Notes: generated by a model not told the origin, from the letters alone. A stretch of 64,000 nt of DNA from Pseudothioclava arenosa (GCF_002358085.1 NZ_NTJD01000006.1:1-64000), one strand, 5' to 3'. Shown: positions 45,609 to 56,089, counted from the stretch's first letter. Numbers and translations are program-made.

Positions 45609-45956
45609 ATGAACCTTTCCGCAGAAACCCGGTCCGGGGTGCTGATCGTCCATGTCGAAGAAGAGCGACTCGATGCGGCGATTGCAATTCGTTTCAAGGA
45701 TCAGATCCGGGAACTGACAAGTTCCGCTACGTCACGCGTGGTTCTCGACCTGTCGCAGGTGACCTTTCTCGACAGCTCGGGGCTGGGCGCTCTGGTCGCG
45801 ATCATGAAGGCACTGGCGCCACTGCGGCAGCTGGAATTGGCGGGGCTGACACCGAATGTGGAAAAGGTATTTCGCCTGACCCGGATGGATTCGGTATTCC
45901 CTATTCACGGTGACCTGTCGCAGTTGGCATCCGGAGACATTCGCCATGCGGGCTGA
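45609..45956 (+). CDS. STAS-domain anti-sigma factor antagonist
   Basis: A 115-residue SpoIIAA/RsbV-type protein. The phosphorylatable serine motif is VTFLDSSGLGALVAI (Ser56/Ser57). In partner-switching systems the unphosphorylated form binds the RsbW-type kinase and frees a sigma factor or other target. It overlaps the kinase gene by 11 bases. No sigma-factor or PP2C phosphatase gene is adjacent, so the output is unknown. Confidence 0.9.
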   Translation: MNLSAETRSGVLIVHVEEERLDAAIAIRFKDQIRELTSSATSRVVLDLSQVTFLDSSGLGALVAIMKALAPLRQLELAGLTPNVEKVFRLTRMDSVFPIHGDLSQLASGDIRHAG

Positions 45957-46437
45957 GCGCGCGCAGGCCGGGTCAGCTTCGCCAGATGCGGCAGAGGGCC
46001 GTATCTTTCACACGAGCTTTCCAGCCAGGCCGCAGGCCGTGCGCGAGGCGCTTCGGGCGGCGGTTGCGCGCTTTGCGCGGCTGATGAGTGCGGACGAGGC
46101 TGGCACGTTCGAACTGATCCTGGCCGAGATCCTCAACAATGTGGTGGAGCACAGCTATCAGGATGCCGACGAGGGCACGGTGACCCTGTCGATCGTGCAG
46201 GATCGGCGCGGGCTCAGTTGCTCGATCAGCGATGACGGCGTGCCGCTTCCGGAAGATTGCCTGCGCCGGGTTCTGCCGGACGATCCGGGCAGACCGCAAC
46301 CGGGAAACCTGCCTGAAGGCGGGTTTGGTTGGTTCCTGATTCATGATCTGGCGGAAGAGCTTGGCTATCAGCGCGATGCGAATCGGAACTTGCTGGCGTT
46401 TCGCCTGCCGCTTTGCCCCCAAAAGGAGAACGCGTGA
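45946..46437 (+). CDS. RsbW-type anti-sigma factor / serine kinase (HATPase_c_2)
   Basis: A 163-residue GHKL ATPase. The N-box is LILAEILNNVVEHSY, and the G1-like segment is CSISDDGVPLP. A glycine-rich FGWFLIHDLAEELGY follows where RsbW proteins have GRGLFLI-like sequence. It would phosphorylate the STAS partner and sequester a target. ATG 45946 lies within the STAS gene end (translational coupling). Residues 1-25 are an unstructured-looking lead before FHTSFPARP. Confidence 0.88.
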   Translation: MRAERAQAGSASPDAAEGRIFHTSFPARPQAVREALRAAVARFARLMSADEAGTFELILAEILNNVVEHSYQDADEGTVTLSIVQDRRGLSCSISDDGVPLPEDCLRRVLPDDPGRPQPGNLPEGGFGWFLIHDLAEELGYQRDANRNLLAFRLPLCPQKENA

Positions 46438-46444
46438 CGAGATC

Positions 46445-46771
46445 TTAGTTCAGCTGAAACTGCAGCGGGTAGCGACCGTCTTCGAAATCCCCGAACAGGT
46501 CATGCAGATCGGGATGCTCGACCGGTTCGCCCGAATAATCCGCCATCAGGTTCTGCTCGGAGACATAGGCCACGTAGTAGCTGTTATCGTTCTCCGCCAG
46601 CAGGTGGTAGAAGGGCTGATCCTTGGAAGGGCGGCTGTCTTCGGGGATGGCTTCGTACCATTCCTGCGTGTTGGAAAACATGGCATCCACATCGAAAACC
46701 ACGCCACGGAAGGGATGCTTCCGGTGGCGGACAACTTGTCCAATGTGATATTTCGCGTTTGCGGAGTGCAT
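46445..46771 (-). CDS. hspQ: Heat shock protein HspQ
   Basis: A 108-residue hemimethylated-DNA-binding/YccV-like protein that in E. coli is a specificity-enhancing factor for Lon protease. Motifs: KYHIGQVVRHRKHPFRGVVFDVD, NTQEWYEAIP, QPFYHLLAEND and YVAYVSEQNL. ATG 46771 has AAGGAGG upstream. Longer frames extend into unlikely sequence. It is convergent with the RsbW-type gene. Confidence 0.93.
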   Translation of the reverse strand: MHSANAKYHIGQVVRHRKHPFRGVVFDVDAMFSNTQEWYEAIPEDSRPSKDQPFYHLLAENDNSYYVAYVSEQNLMADYSGEPVEHPDLHDLFGDFEDGRYPLQFQLN

Positions 46772-46941
46772 GCGGCCTCCTTCCTCTTTTATTTCTAACC
46801 CCTTAGGTGGCGCGCTGTCCATATTTTGCCACAATTGGCCAGGAAACAGTCTGTGAACCATGGCCCAACAGTCTCGCCATCCGGGCATTGTGATTTCCCT
46901 TCCGGGCAATTTCGCGTAAGATGCCTGCAAACAAAGCTTGA

Positions 46942-47535
46942 ATGAGCAGAGCAGTGAAATCGACAGTCTTTAAATTGGCCCTCGTGCTGGTTCTTGCCGC
47001 ATGCGGTGGAGGTGGAGGCAAAGCGCCCCGCAACCTCGACAATGCCTGCGCCCTCGCCCGCGAAAAGCCCGCCTATTTCAGCGCCATGAAGCGCACGGAG
47101 CGCAAATGGGGCATTCCCGTGCATGTGCAGATGGCGACAATCCATCAGGAATCGCGCTTTATCAGCAATGCCAAGACCCCGCATCGCTTCGCCCTGGGCG
47201 TGATCCCGCTGGGGCGGCAATCCTCGGCCTACGGCTATTCGCAGGCGCTTGACGCCACCTGGGACGAATACCGCCGCGAGACGCGCAACTACGGCGCCAA
47301 GCGAAACCGCTTCAACGATGCTGCGGATTTCATGGGCTGGTACATGGACGGCTCGACCGAGAAGCTGGGCATTTCCAAAGGCGATGCACGCAGCCAATAC
47401 CTTGCCTATCACGAGGGGCGCAGCGGGTTCGCGCGCGGATCGCACCAGTCGAAAGGCTGGCTGATGGCGGTTGCGGATCGCGTGGCGGCCCGCGCCGAGA
47501 CCTATCGCCAGCAACTGGCAGGCTGCCGGCGCTGA
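46942..47535 (+). CDS. Lytic transglycosylase-like lipoprotein (SLT domain)
   Basis: A 197-residue lipoprotein. The lipobox LVLAAC (lipid Cys21) is followed by a glycine-rich linker and an SLT-type domain with catalytic Glu70 in ATIHQESRFI. AYGYSQALDATWDEY stands where lysozyme-like GLMQ motifs occur, and AYHEGRSGF lies near the end. It likely trims or cleaves peptidoglycan at the membrane surface. It is not accompanied by secretion genes. The promoter region is shared with hspQ (divergent, 170 bases). Confidence 0.87.
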   Translation: MSRAVKSTVFKLALVLVLAACGGGGGKAPRNLDNACALAREKPAYFSAMKRTERKWGIPVHVQMATIHQESRFISNAKTPHRFALGVIPLGRQSSAYGYSQALDATWDEYRRETRNYGAKRNRFNDAADFMGWYMDGSTEKLGISKGDARSQYLAYHEGRSGFARGSHQSKGWLMAVADRVAARAETYRQQLAGCRR

Positions 47536-47539
47536 TCCG

Positions 47540-48139
47540 TCATTCGCGGGCGATGATCTCGTTCTGGATCGAGAACATCGCCGAGCCCAGCTCGACGCCC
47601 TCGCGCAGATCGCCAAGGATCACGGTGGTCTTTGACCCGCCCTCGTCCGAAATCACCCACTGGCGCAGCTGCGTCGGTGCGGCGGTGAAGACCAGTTGAA
47701 TATTGCCGTATTCCGGGTGCTCCGGGTCCTGCGCGGTGACAATGGTCTTGGCCCCATCCTCACGGTGATCTGTCACCATCCGCGCGCGTTCCAGATCGAC
47801 CTTGTCGGCAAGGATCAGGCTCAGCGGCGTTTTCGACAGCGGGTATTGCTCGGGCCCGGTGTTCGATTTCGGATCGAAAATCGCGACCTGCCCGCCCCCG
47901 GCCATCACCAGCGTCTTGTCAGGCGGGGCGTATTCGAACCGCACCCGCCCCGGGCGCTTGATGAACAGCGTCCCCGTCGAGATCGTCCCGTCGGCATTCA
48001 CCTGCGTGAAGTCCGCCTCGGCGGTCTGCATCGCGTTCAGGTAGCGCGAGATCTCTTTCAGCGGCACCGCATCGGCGAAAGCCGGGGCCGCCAAGATGAG
48101 CGCCAGAGCCGGCGCAAGGGCGAAGCGAAGTGTTTTCAT
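47540..48139 (-). CDS. lolA: Outer-membrane lipoprotein carrier protein LolA
   Basis: A 199-residue periplasmic chaperone carrying lipoproteins from LolCDE to the outer membrane. The signal peptide covers residues 1-22 (PAFA-D). The core has ISRYLNAMQTAEADFTQV, GTLFIKRPGRVRFEY, GGQVAIFDPKSN and the beta-strand-rich C-terminus. It lies downstream of ftsK in the same direction, an ftsK-lolA neighbourhood also known in other proteobacteria. A terminator separates the two. Confidence 0.93.
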   Translation of the reverse strand: MKTLRFALAPALALILAAPAFADAVPLKEISRYLNAMQTAEADFTQVNADGTISTGTLFIKRPGRVRFEYAPPDKTLVMAGGGQVAIFDPKSNTGPEQYPLSKTPLSLILADKVDLERARMVTDHREDGAKTIVTAQDPEHPEYGNIQLVFTAAPTQLRQWVISDEGGSKTTVILGDLREGVELGSAMFSIQNEIIARE

Positions 48140-48167
48140 GGCGCCAATCTACGCGCTTTGCGGGCAG

Positions 48168-48202
48168 AAAAAAGCCCTGCGCGATCACATCGGCAGGGCT
48201 TT
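48168..48202 (-). terminator. Terminator after ftsK
   Basis: On the minus strand AAAGCCCTGC (48202-48193) pairs with GCAGGGCTTT (48180-48171), followed by a T-run at 48171-48168. Confidence 0.75.
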
Positions 48203-48222
48203 CATTCACGCTTTCGCGGGGG

Positions 48223-51200
48223 TCATTGCTCGGGCACGAGGATCTCGCGCTTGCCGACGTGGTTGGCCGAGGACACGACACCTTCGTCCTCCATCTGCTC
48301 GACCAGACGCGCGGCTTTGTTATAGCCGATGCCCAGTTTGCGCTGGATATAGGAGGTCGAGCATTTGCGGTCCTTGACCACGATCGCGACCGCCTGATCG
48401 TAAAGCGCATCCTCGCCATTGGTGTTGCCGCCCGTGTTCAGGCCCAGCACCGCGTCGATATCGGCTTCCTTGTCTTCGTCCGGCCCCTCGACCACGCCCG
48501 ACATATATTCGGGTGGCCCGAAGCTCTTGAGATGGGTGACGATTTCCTCGACCTCTTCATCCGAGACGAAGGGGCCGTGGCAGCGTGTGATCTTGCCGCC
48601 ACCCGCCATGTAAAGCATGTCGCCCATGCCCAGAAGCTGCTCGGCGCCCATCTCGCCCAGGATCGTGCGGCTGTCGATTTTCGACGTCACCTGGAACGAA
48701 ATCCGGGTCGGGAAGTTCGCCTTGATCGTGCCGGTGATGACATCGACCGAGGGGCGCTGCGTGGCCATGATCAGGTGGATGCCCGAGGCGCGCGCCATCT
48801 GCGCAAGACGCTGGATGCAGGCCTCGATCTCCTTGCCGGCGACCATCATCAGGTCGGCCATCTCGTCGACGATGACGACGATATAGGGGAAGGGCTGCGG
48901 CTGGAATTCCTCGGTCTCAAAGATCGGCTCGCCGGTCTCCTCGTCGAAACCGGTCTGCACGGTGCGCTTGAACATCTCGCCCTTGGCGAGGCTTTCCTTC
49001 ACGCGGCCGTTGTAGCCCTCAATGTTGCGCACGCCCATCTTGGACATCTTGCGATAGCGCTCTTCCATCTCGGCCACGACCCATTTCAGGGCAACGACCG
49101 CCTTTTTCGGGTCGGTCACGACCGGGCTGAGCAGGTGCGGGATGCCGTCGTAAACCGACAGTTCCAACATCTTGGGGTCGATCATGATCAAGCGGCATTC
49201 CTCGGGCGAGAGCTTGTAGAGCAGCGACAGGATCATCGTGTTGATCGCCACCGACTTGCCCGAACCCGTGGTGCCCGCGATCAAGAGGTGGGGCATCTTG
49301 GCGAGGTTCGCCACCATCGGCTCGCCGCCGATGTCCTTGCCCAGCGCCAGCGGCAGGCGCATGCCGCTATCGCCGAAGTCGCGCGCCGAGAGGATCTCGC
49401 GCAGGACAACCTTTTCGCGATGCGCATTGGGCAGCTCGATCCCGATCACCGAGCGGCCCGGCACCGTCGAGACACGCGCCGAAAGCGCCGACATCGAGCG
49501 CGCGATGTCATCGGCAAGGCCGATCACGCGGCTCGCCTTGAGCCCCGGCGCGGGTTCGAGTTCATACATCGTGACGACCGGGCCCGGACGGACCGAGACG
49601 ATCTCGCCCTTGACGCCGTAATCATCAAGCACGTTTTCCAGCATCCGCGCGTTTTCCTCCAGCGCCTCGTCGGACAGCTGGTGACGCTCGATCGAGACCG
49701 GGTTGGTCAGGAGCGACAGCGGCGGCGGTTCATAGGCCGGGTGCGGCTTGGGCTCGAAGGCAAGACGCGGCTGCGCCTCTTCCATCGCGCGTTTCGAGGG
49801 CGCGACCGGCTTTTTCTGCGGCATCACCACACGGCCCGCAGCGGGCTTCTGGATCACTTGCCGGTTCAGCTCGACGCGCGGCGGCGCGGCCGGGATTTCG
49901 TAATCCTCGGGCGCGTATTCGTCATAGGCCTCGTCGAAATCATCCGCCTCCTCGGCGAAGACGTTGAACTCCTCGCCCTCCATCGAGAGATCGACCTCGA
50001 AAGGCTCGAACTCGGGCGCGGCCTGCCACATCGACGGCTCCTCTGCCAGAAGCGGCGCAGGTGCAGGTGCGGGCGTAGGCGCAAACGCCGCGGCGTGATG
50101 ATGCGCCGCCTGCAACGGGGGTTCGGCGCGGAACATCGGCGGCGCCATCGGCGCGGGGGCCGGTTTCGGACCGCGCGCAAGGCGCTTTGCAACGGCGGCC
50201 AGCACCGAGGGCAAGGCATCGCTTTCGGGCGCGGCGGGCTGCGCGGGGGCCGGATGCGCGGCCACCATCTGCGGTTCTACGCGCGGTTGCTGGCGGCTTT
50301 GCACCGCCTGATGGATGCGCGCGCGGATGCGCTCTTCCGAGGGCGCATGGGTATCGGCCATCCAGGCGGGGGTTTCGGCCTCGATCAGCTCGGGCTCGAT
50401 CGGTGCGAATTCTTCTTCGGCCTGCGCCGGGCGGATGATGCGCGCCAGCATCGAGGGGCGCTCTGCCTGCAGCATCGGCTCGGCCGAAGCATGAGGCCAG
50501 GCGCTACGCTGCGCGGCCTCTTGCTGCGCCTGCCAAACCGCCCATTCCTCGGCCTGCGCGGCCTTTTCAGCGCGGCGCTGGCGCTGATGCTCGGCGGCAC
50601 TGCGCGCGGCGCGCACCGAAGCGGACGCGCTCTTGCCCAGCACTGTCATCAGGCTGGCATAGGCGGCGACCGTGCCCAGCATCAGGAACCGCGCGATCGC
50701 GCGCAGCTCGGTCCGGTCGAACCCAAGCGCAAAGATGCTTGCGGCAAGGGTCAGAAGCGCAAAAACGATGGTCAGCAGCTTCAGCCCGAGGCTGCCCGAG
50801 ACCGGCGAAATCCCAAGGATCGAGCCCGCGATCATATCGCCGAAATGGCCGCCCAGCCCATAGGCCTGCCCCCAATCCTCGCCCGGCACCAGAAGCGCGG
50901 CGTAAACGGCGGCGACGACAACGGCGATCGGCAGGAAGGTCGCGCGGCCCATCGCACGCTCTTCGCCCCGATGCAGCATGAAGCGCAGACCCCAGCCGAT
51001 CAGCCCGACCGGCAGCAGCCACGCACCCTGCCCCACAATCACGATCAGCGGCGAGGCGATGCCCGCCCCGATCCGGCCCAGCCAGTTCGCGACGGGTTCC
51101 TCCGAGGCGGCCATCCAGCTCGGATCCTCGGGCGTGTAGCTGGCCAGCATCATCGCCGCCAGCACACCGATCACCACAAGGACCGCGCCCATCAGCTCGC

Positions 51201-51276
51201 GGCCGCGCCGTTCCAGCGCCGCCTGCGTGTTCTGGTCGAGAAGCGGGTCACGCTGCCTTACCTGATAGGATGCCAT
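48223..51276 (-). CDS. ftsK: DNA translocase FtsK
   Basis: A 1017-residue divisome-linked motor that pumps chromosome ends through the septum and activates XerCD. Order: N-terminal membrane domain with four or more segments (residues about 25-205), and a long Ala/Pro/Glu-rich linker (about 220-500) containing repeated [13 protein letters not shown]-like acidic stretches. The RecA-like motor follows, with Walker A GTTGSGKS near 670 and Walker B-type [12 protein letters not shown]. The gamma winged helix lies at the end ([22 protein letters not shown]). It is 12 bases downstream of the aminotransferase gene. Confidence 0.97.
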   Translation of the reverse strand: MASYQVRQRDPLLDQNTQAALERRGRELMGAVLVVIGVLAAMMLASYTPEDPSWMAASEEPVANWLGRIGAGIASPLIVIVGQGAWLLPVGLIGWGLRFMLHRGEERAMGRATFLPIAVVVAAVYAALLVPGEDWGQAYGLGGHFGDMIAGSILGISPVSGSLGLKLLTIVFALLTLAASIFALGFDRTELRAIARFLMLGTVAAYASLMTVLGKSASASVRAARSAAEHQRQRRAEKAAQAEEWAVWQAQQEAAQRSAWPHASAEPMLQAERPSMLARIIRPAQAEEEFAPIEPELIEAETPAWMADTHAPSEERIRARIHQAVQSRQQPRVEPQMVAAHPAPAQPAAPESDALPSVLAAVAKRLARGPKPAPAPMAPPMFRAEPPLQAAHHHAAAFAPTPAPAPAPLLAEEPSMWQAAPEFEPFEVDLSMEGEEFNVFAEEADDFDEAYDEYAPEDYEIPAAPPRVELNRQVIQKPAAGRVVMPQKKPVAPSKRAMEEAQPRLAFEPKPHPAYEPPPLSLLTNPVSIERHQLSDEALEENARMLENVLDDYGVKGEIVSVRPGPVVTMYELEPAPGLKASRVIGLADDIARSMSALSARVSTVPGRSVIGIELPNAHREKVVLREILSARDFGDSGMRLPLALGKDIGGEPMVANLAKMPHLLIAGTTGSGKSVAINTMILSLLYKLSPEECRLIMIDPKMLELSVYDGIPHLLSPVVTDPKKAVVALKWVVAEMEERYRKMSKMGVRNIEGYNGRVKESLAKGEMFKRTVQTGFDEETGEPIFETEEFQPQPFPYIVVIVDEMADLMMVAGKEIEACIQRLAQMARASGIHLIMATQRPSVDVITGTIKANFPTRISFQVTSKIDSRTILGEMGAEQLLGMGDMLYMAGGGKITRCHGPFVSDEEVEEIVTHLKSFGPPEYMSGVVEGPDEDKEADIDAVLGLNTGGNTNGEDALYDQAVAIVVKDRKCSTSYIQRKLGIGYNKAARLVEQMEDEGVVSSANHVGKREILVPEQ

Positions 51277-51288
51277 CTCTCACTGCCC

Positions 51289-52467
51289 TCACACATAGAT
51301 GCAGTCGCGAAGCGTAATCAGCCCGCGCTGCGTTTCTTCTTTTGGGGCGACCAGGGCCACCCGAATATACCCCTTGCCGGGGTTTTCACCGTTCACGTCC
51401 CGCGCGAGATAGGCGCCGGGCAGGACCCGCACGCCGGTTTCGCGCCAAAGCTTCAACGCCGCCGCCTCGCCATCATCGACCGGCAGCCACAGGAAGAACC
51501 CACCCTCGGGCAGGCCAAAGCCCTGAAGGCCCGAAAATACCTCGGCGGCGATTTCGTATTTCTCGGCATAAAGCGCACGGTTCGCCTCGACATGGGCCTC
51601 GTCGGCCCAGACCCGCGCCGAAACCGCCTGAAGCGGCAGCGGCAGGGGTGCACCGGCATAGGCGCGCAGCTGGCGGATCTGGCGGACATTCTCCGGCCCC
51701 GACGCCACGAAGCCCGAGCGCAGCCCCGGCAGGTTCGAGCGTTTCGAGAGCGAATGGAACACCGCGACCCGCTCGGGATCATGACCCTCGGCAGCGGCAA
51801 CCTCGAGCGCGCCGGGCGGCGGCTCCGTGCGCCAGATCTCGGAATAGCATTCGTCGGCAAAGACGATGAAATCGTGCTTTTCGGCCAGCGCCAGCAACTC
51901 GGCCAGATAATCGCGCGGTGCAACCGCGCCCTGCGGATTGGACGGCGAGCAGAGATAGGCGATCGTCACGCGATCGAGCACCTCGGGCGGCAGGCTCGCG
52001 TAATCGGGCAGGAAATTCGTCTCGGCGCGCGCAGGCACAAAGATGGGCTCGGCGCCCACGGTCGCGGCGGCCACGGCATAGACCTGATAGAACGGGTTCG
52101 GGATCAGGATCGCCGGGCGCTTGCCGTTCTTGGTTTCGGGGCAAAGCGCGATCGCGGCATTGAACAGCCCCTCACGCGTGCCGTTCAGCGCCATGATCCG
52201 GTCAGGCCCGACTTCGACGCCATAGCGCCGCCCGATCCAGCCCGAAATCGCGCCCAGCAACGCCGCAGAGCCCTCATTCGTGGGATATTTGCCGAAATCC
52301 ACAAGGTTTTCCGCCAGCACCTGCCCGACGAAATCGGGCATGGCATGGCGCGGCTCGCCGATGGTCATGGCGATGGGTTCGCCGCCGGGAGCATGCGAAT
52401 CCAACAGCGTCCGCAGACGCGGGAATGCGTATTCGGGCAGGTTCGAAAACCGCTCGGGATAAACCAT
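51289..52467 (-). CDS. dapC: Class I/II aminotransferase, probably DapC-like
   Basis: A 392-residue fold-type I PLP enzyme resembling N-succinyldiaminopimelate aminotransferase of the DapC type (lysine/peptidoglycan precursor synthesis). Features: ALNGTREGLFNAAIAL, CSPSNPQGAV, DECYSEIW and PLP Lys242 in HSLSKRSNLPGLRSGF. ATG 52467 is preceded by GAGG and gives the family N-terminus (YPERFSNLPEYAFPRL). ATG 52491, eight codons earlier, is an alternative with a weaker site. The substrate is assigned by resemblance only, and other 2-oxoglutarate aminotransferases cannot be ruled out. Confidence 0.85.
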   Translation of the reverse strand: MVYPERFSNLPEYAFPRLRTLLDSHAPGGEPIAMTIGEPRHAMPDFVGQVLAENLVDFGKYPTNEGSAALLGAISGWIGRRYGVEVGPDRIMALNGTREGLFNAAIALCPETKNGKRPAILIPNPFYQVYAVAAATVGAEPIFVPARAETNFLPDYASLPPEVLDRVTIAYLCSPSNPQGAVAPRDYLAELLALAEKHDFIVFADECYSEIWRTEPPPGALEVAAAEGHDPERVAVFHSLSKRSNLPGLRSGFVASGPENVRQIRQLRAYAGAPLPLPLQAVSARVWADEAHVEANRALYAEKYEIAAEVFSGLQGFGLPEGGFFLWLPVDDGEAAALKLWRETGVRVLPGAYLARDVNGENPGKGYIRVALVAPKEETQRGLITLRDCIYV

Positions 52468-52588
52468 CGGTGCCTCATATGCCGGGGTCATTTCGCCCCG
52501 TTGTTTTGCATAACGTTACCGAAGCGCTCCGGTTTCGTCCAGAAAAAGCGATGAATCCCGGGGCCTTGCCGCGCCGAATTGTTGCATT

Positions 52589-53908
52589 TCAGCCAAGAGC
52601 GGCCTCGGCGGCGACGCCAAGGCGCAGCAACCGGTCCTCGGCCATGGGTGCGGCCATCAGGCTGATCCCGGTCATCGGAACGCCGGTCGGCAGGGTCAGC
52701 GCGCAAAGCCCGAGCACGTTCGCGATCCGCGTGTTACGCAGCGCCAGCAGGTTCTCGGTCTCGAAATAATGCCGATCGGTCAGGAGCCGCGTCGCATCGG
52801 GCGGCAGGATCGGCGCGGTCGGAACCAGCACCGCATCGAAGCCCGCCGTCGCCTCCAGCCAGGCCGCGCGGAACCGCGCGAGATCGTCCCAGGCCTTGAC
52901 GTAATCGGCCGCAAGAACCTGCGCGCCGCCACGGAACCGTTCAAGGATCAGCGGATACATTTTCTCGGGCGCCGCCTCGATCACGTCCTTCCAGAGCCCA
53001 TAGGCCTCGGGCGCGAACAACACGCCTGAGAGCGCCAGCGCGGGCGTCACCATGGCCAGCGCGCGCCGCTCGATCCGGGCGCCGGCGGCCTCCAGCAACT
53101 TCACGGCGGCCTCGAAGCCAGCGACAGGCTCGGCGCGGGCGCCCTCGAAGGGCAGGCCTTCCAGCACCAGAAGCCGCACGCCCGCAAGGGTCGCATCGCG
53201 CAGATCTGGGCAGCGGCGGCCCTCCATCGCAGCCAGCAGATGGGCGCAATCCTCGACGTTGCGCGCAAGCGGCCCCACCGTGTCGAAACGCTTGCACAGC
53301 GGCACGACGCCGCGCAGCGATAGCCGCCCATGCGTCGTCTTCAGCCCGACAAGATCGTTCCAGGCGGAGGGGATGCGCACTGATCCACCCGTGTCCGAGC
53401 CGATCGCCGCCGCCGCGAGCCCCTTGGCCACCGACAAGGCCGCGCCCGAAGACGAGCCGCCGGGCGCAAGGCGCGGATCATGCGCATTGGGCGGCGTCGC
53501 AGTCGAGGGGTTCACACCCAGCCCGGAAAAGGCCAGCTCGGTCATATGGGTCTTGCCAAGACAGATCGTGCCGGCAAGCGCGGCGGCCTCGAGCACCTCG
53601 GCATCGCGGCCGGGTACCCGGCCTTCAAGCAGGCGCGATCCGGATTCGGTCGCGACGCCCGCCGTATCGAACAGGTCCTTCCACGACAGCGCAACGCCAT
53701 CCAGCGGCCCGCGGCGCACACCCTGGCGCGCCCGCGTCCGCGCGGCCTCGGCCTCGGCCCGCGCGCGTTCGGGCGTGAGCCGCGCATAGATCCGCGCGCC
53801 TTCGGCGTCGGCGGCCTCCAGATAGGCCTCAGTCAGCTCGACCGGGTCAAGCTGCCCCGCCGCAATCAACCGCCCCTGTTCCGCCGCTCCGAGCTTGCAC
53901 GCGTCCAT
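52589..53908 (-). CDS. Amidase (amidase-signature family)
   Basis: A 439-residue Ser-cisSer-Lys hydrolase. The triad is visible as Lys77 (SWKDLFD), cis-Ser152 (GGSSSGAA) and nucleophile Ser176 (SDTGGSVRIPSAWN). It is not part of gatCAB and lacks the longer GatA C-terminus, so it is a stand-alone amidase of unknown substrate. ATG 53908 begins MDACKLGAAEQG. A longer start at 53965 would add 19 residues reaching into the intergenic region shared with the divergent hydroxylase gene. Confidence 0.9.
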   Translation of the reverse strand: MDACKLGAAEQGRLIAAGQLDPVELTEAYLEAADAEGARIYARLTPERARAEAEAARTRARQGVRRGPLDGVALSWKDLFDTAGVATESGSRLLEGRVPGRDAEVLEAAALAGTICLGKTHMTELAFSGLGVNPSTATPPNAHDPRLAPGGSSSGAALSVAKGLAAAAIGSDTGGSVRIPSAWNDLVGLKTTHGRLSLRGVVPLCKRFDTVGPLARNVEDCAHLLAAMEGRRCPDLRDATLAGVRLLVLEGLPFEGARAEPVAGFEAAVKLLEAAGARIERRALAMVTPALALSGVLFAPEAYGLWKDVIEAAPEKMYPLILERFRGGAQVLAADYVKAWDDLARFRAAWLEATAGFDAVLVPTAPILPPDATRLLTDRHYFETENLLALRNTRIANVLGLCALTLPTGVPMTGISLMAAPMAEDRLLRLGVAAEAALG

Positions 53909-54000
53909 CGCACCCTCCGTTTTCTCCAGAGCTAGCGAAGGGGTAAAGATCTGACAATGGCGCAAGTTTACAATCGCGCCCAGCGCGCCATATTGGCGGC

Positions 54001-55227
54001 ATGAAACATGATTCCGATGTGATCGTCGCGGGCGGTGGGCTGAACGGCCCCGCCCTGGCCTTGGCCCTTGCGCAAGCGGGGCTGAGCGTGACCGTGGTCG
54101 ATGCCACCCCCGCGCGCCAGCGCGCGGCCGATGAGTTCGACGGGCGCGCCTATGCGCTGGCGGTCGCCTCGCAGAAATTGCTGGCGGCGATTGGCGTCTG
54201 GCCCGCGCTGGCCACCGACGCGCAACCGATGATGGATGTGAAGGCCGCCGATGGCCGCCCGGGCGAAGGCGCCGCGCCGTTCTTCCTGCATTTCGACGCG
54301 CGCGAGCTGGACCAGCCCCCCGTCGGTTACATGCTCGAAGACCGTTTCCTCTATCGCGCCTTCCTCGAAGCGATGCAGGGCGAGCCGCGGATCACGCTGA
54401 TCCATGACACCTCGGTCACCGCACAAGAAGAAGCGCCCGGCGGCATCGTCGTGACACTTTCTGATGGGCGCAAGCTGGCCGCGCAGCTGCTGGTGGGCGC
54501 CGACGGGCGTCGCTCGGGCGTGGCTGAACGCGCGGGCATCAGCCGTGAGGGCTGGGATTACGGGCAGACCGCGCTGGTCGCCGCCATCGCTCATGAAAAG
54601 CCGCATGAGGGCGTGGCCTATCAGTATTTCATGACCTCCGGGCCGCTCGCGATCCTGCCGCTCAAGGGCAATCGCTCGTCGATCGTCTGGAGCGAGACGC
54701 GCGAGCGCGCGGCCGCGATTGCCGCGCTGGATGACGCGGATTTCCTTGAGGTTCTGCGCCCGCGCTTTGGCGATTTTCTGGGCGAGATCAGCCTTGCCGG
54801 GCCGCGCTTCAGCTATCCGCTCAACCTGACACTGGCACGGGCCTATGCCGCGCCGCGCGTCGCGCTGATCGGGGATGCCGCGCATGGGGTGCACCCGATC
54901 GCGGGCCAGGGGCTGAACCTCGGGCTACGTGATGTGGGGGCGCTTGCGCAGGTGCTGGTAGAGGCGATGCGGCGCGGCGAAGACATCGGCGCGCTCGACA
55001 TCCTCGAACGCTATCAAAGCTGGCGGCGGTTCGATTCAACCTCGCTCGCGCTGGGAATGGATGCGGTGAACAAGCTGTTCTCGAACGACAATCCGGTGCT
55101 GCGCGCGGGGCGCGACCTTGGCATGGGGCTTGTCAATGCGATCCCGGGCCTGCGCCAGAATTTCATGCGTCAGGCGGCGGGCTTGTCGGGCGATGTGCCC
55201 CGGCTCTTGCAGGGGCGCGCGCTTTAA
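54001..55227 (+). CDS. ubiH: UbiH/UbiF/Coq6-family FAD monooxygenase
   Basis: A 408-residue flavoprotein hydroxylase of ubiquinone biosynthesis. FAD-binding motifs are [19 protein letters not shown] at the N-terminus, [10 protein letters not shown] in the middle, and [21 protein letters not shown]. Which ring position it hydroxylates cannot be read from sequence; alphaproteobacteria use varied sets of such enzymes (UbiL, UbiM and others). Its TAA overlaps the stop of the convergent Trm112-like gene. Confidence 0.88.
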   Translation: MKHDSDVIVAGGGLNGPALALALAQAGLSVTVVDATPARQRAADEFDGRAYALAVASQKLLAAIGVWPALATDAQPMMDVKAADGRPGEGAAPFFLHFDARELDQPPVGYMLEDRFLYRAFLEAMQGEPRITLIHDTSVTAQEEAPGGIVVTLSDGRKLAAQLLVGADGRRSGVAERAGISREGWDYGQTALVAAIAHEKPHEGVAYQYFMTSGPLAILPLKGNRSSIVWSETRERAAAIAALDDADFLEVLRPRFGDFLGEISLAGPRFSYPLNLTLARAYAAPRVALIGDAAHGVHPIAGQGLNLGLRDVGALAQVLVEAMRRGEDIGALDILERYQSWRRFDSTSLALGMDAVNKLFSNDNPVLRAGRDLGMGLVNAIPGLRQNFMRQAAGLSGDVPRLLQGRAL

Positions 55228-55427
55228 TCGTCGAGCTTGCGCGCCTCGTCGACCAGCAGGATCGGGATGCCGCCGCGGATCGGGAAGGCGAGCTTGGCGG
55301 GCTTGGACACCAGCTCCTCGCGCTCGGCATCGTAGTGCAGCGTCGCATGGCTCAGCGGGCAGACCAGCGCCTCGAGCATGCGGCGATCGAACAGCGGCTT
55401 GGCGGGCTGGGTCTCGGCTTCGGTCAT
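55224..55427 (-). CDS. Trm112-like protein lacking zinc cysteines
   Basis: A 67-residue protein of the Trm112/YcaR family, whose eukaryotic member activates methyltransferases. The core [17 protein letters not shown], then [13 protein letters not shown], is well conserved. The CPxC pair and the later cysteine of zinc-binding members are reduced to a single Cys (CPLS), so zinc binding is doubtful. ATG 55427 overlaps the stop of the LON-domain gene (ATGA). The gene ends in a four-base convergent overlap with ubiH. Confidence 0.88.
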   Translation of the reverse strand: MTEAETQPAKPLFDRRMLEALVCPLSHATLHYDAEREELVSKPAKLAFPIRGGIPILLVDEARKLDD

Positions 55428-56062
55428 TGCATCTTCTCCTCTGATCCGCCGCAGAGGGCGTATTCCATCAAGGTCACCAATGTCTCGCGCCGCGTCGCAA
55501 GGCAAGGCGCCTCAAGCAGCGCCTGCTTGTCCTCGGCATCCAGCGGCAAGAGCATCGCCAGAGAATTCAGCAACAGCTCGTCATCGGCATCCTTGAGCAT
55601 ATCCCAGTCGGTCTCAAGGCCCTGCGCGGTGAAATAGCGGCAGAGAAGGTCAAAGAACCCCTTACGGTCAAAGCCCGGGTCTTGTTCGGCGGCGCCCATG
55701 TCGCGGGCGAAATCGGTCCAGGACACCTCGGCGCGGATATAGGGCGTGAAGCCTTCGACCTCGTGCAGAAAACGGAACCGCGACACGCCCGACAGCGTGA
55801 TCATGTAGCGCCCGTCCTCAGTCTCGGAAAACCCGGTCAGGCGCCCCGCGCAACCGATCATGCTCAGCGTCTTGCAGCCGTCGCGGCCACGGCAGGGCTG
55901 GATCATGCCGATCAGCCGGTGCCGCGTCTTCATGCAGTCTTCGAGCATCTGCAGATAGCGCGGCTCGAAGATATGCAGCGGCAACCGCCCGCGCGGCAGG
56001 AGCAATGCCCCCGGCAACGGGAACAGCGGAATGATCGGAGGAAGGTCGCTGGCTTTGATCAT
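55424..56062 (-). CDS. LON substrate-binding domain protein
   Basis: A 212-residue stand-alone LON N-terminal domain (PUA-like, PF02190) with no ATPase or protease part. Landmarks: [31 protein letters not shown] near the N-terminus (family block at residues 9-40), [18 protein letters not shown], and a helical C-terminal half. It probably binds unfolded or specific substrates; its function is unsettled. It sits between the cnoX-like gene and the Trm112-like gene in one run. Confidence 0.9.
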   Translation of the reverse strand: MIKASDLPPIIPLFPLPGALLLPRGRLPLHIFEPRYLQMLEDCMKTRHRLIGMIQPCRGRDGCKTLSMIGCAGRLTGFSETEDGRYMITLSGVSRFRFLHEVEGFTPYIRAEVSWTDFARDMGAAEQDPGFDRKGFFDLLCRYFTAQGLETDWDMLKDADDELLLNSLAMLLPLDAEDKQALLEAPCLATRRETLVTLMEYALCGGSEEKMQ

Positions 56063-56089
56063 GCGAGATCAGCTAGTGCGGGATCGCAC

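Noticed and set aside
48130-52554. A 1474-codon plus-strand open frame antisense to ftsK and the aminotransferase gene
   Set aside because: It is Arg/His/Gly-rich, has no recognisable domain, and mirrors strongly supported minus-strand genes. Long antisense frames are common at this GC content.
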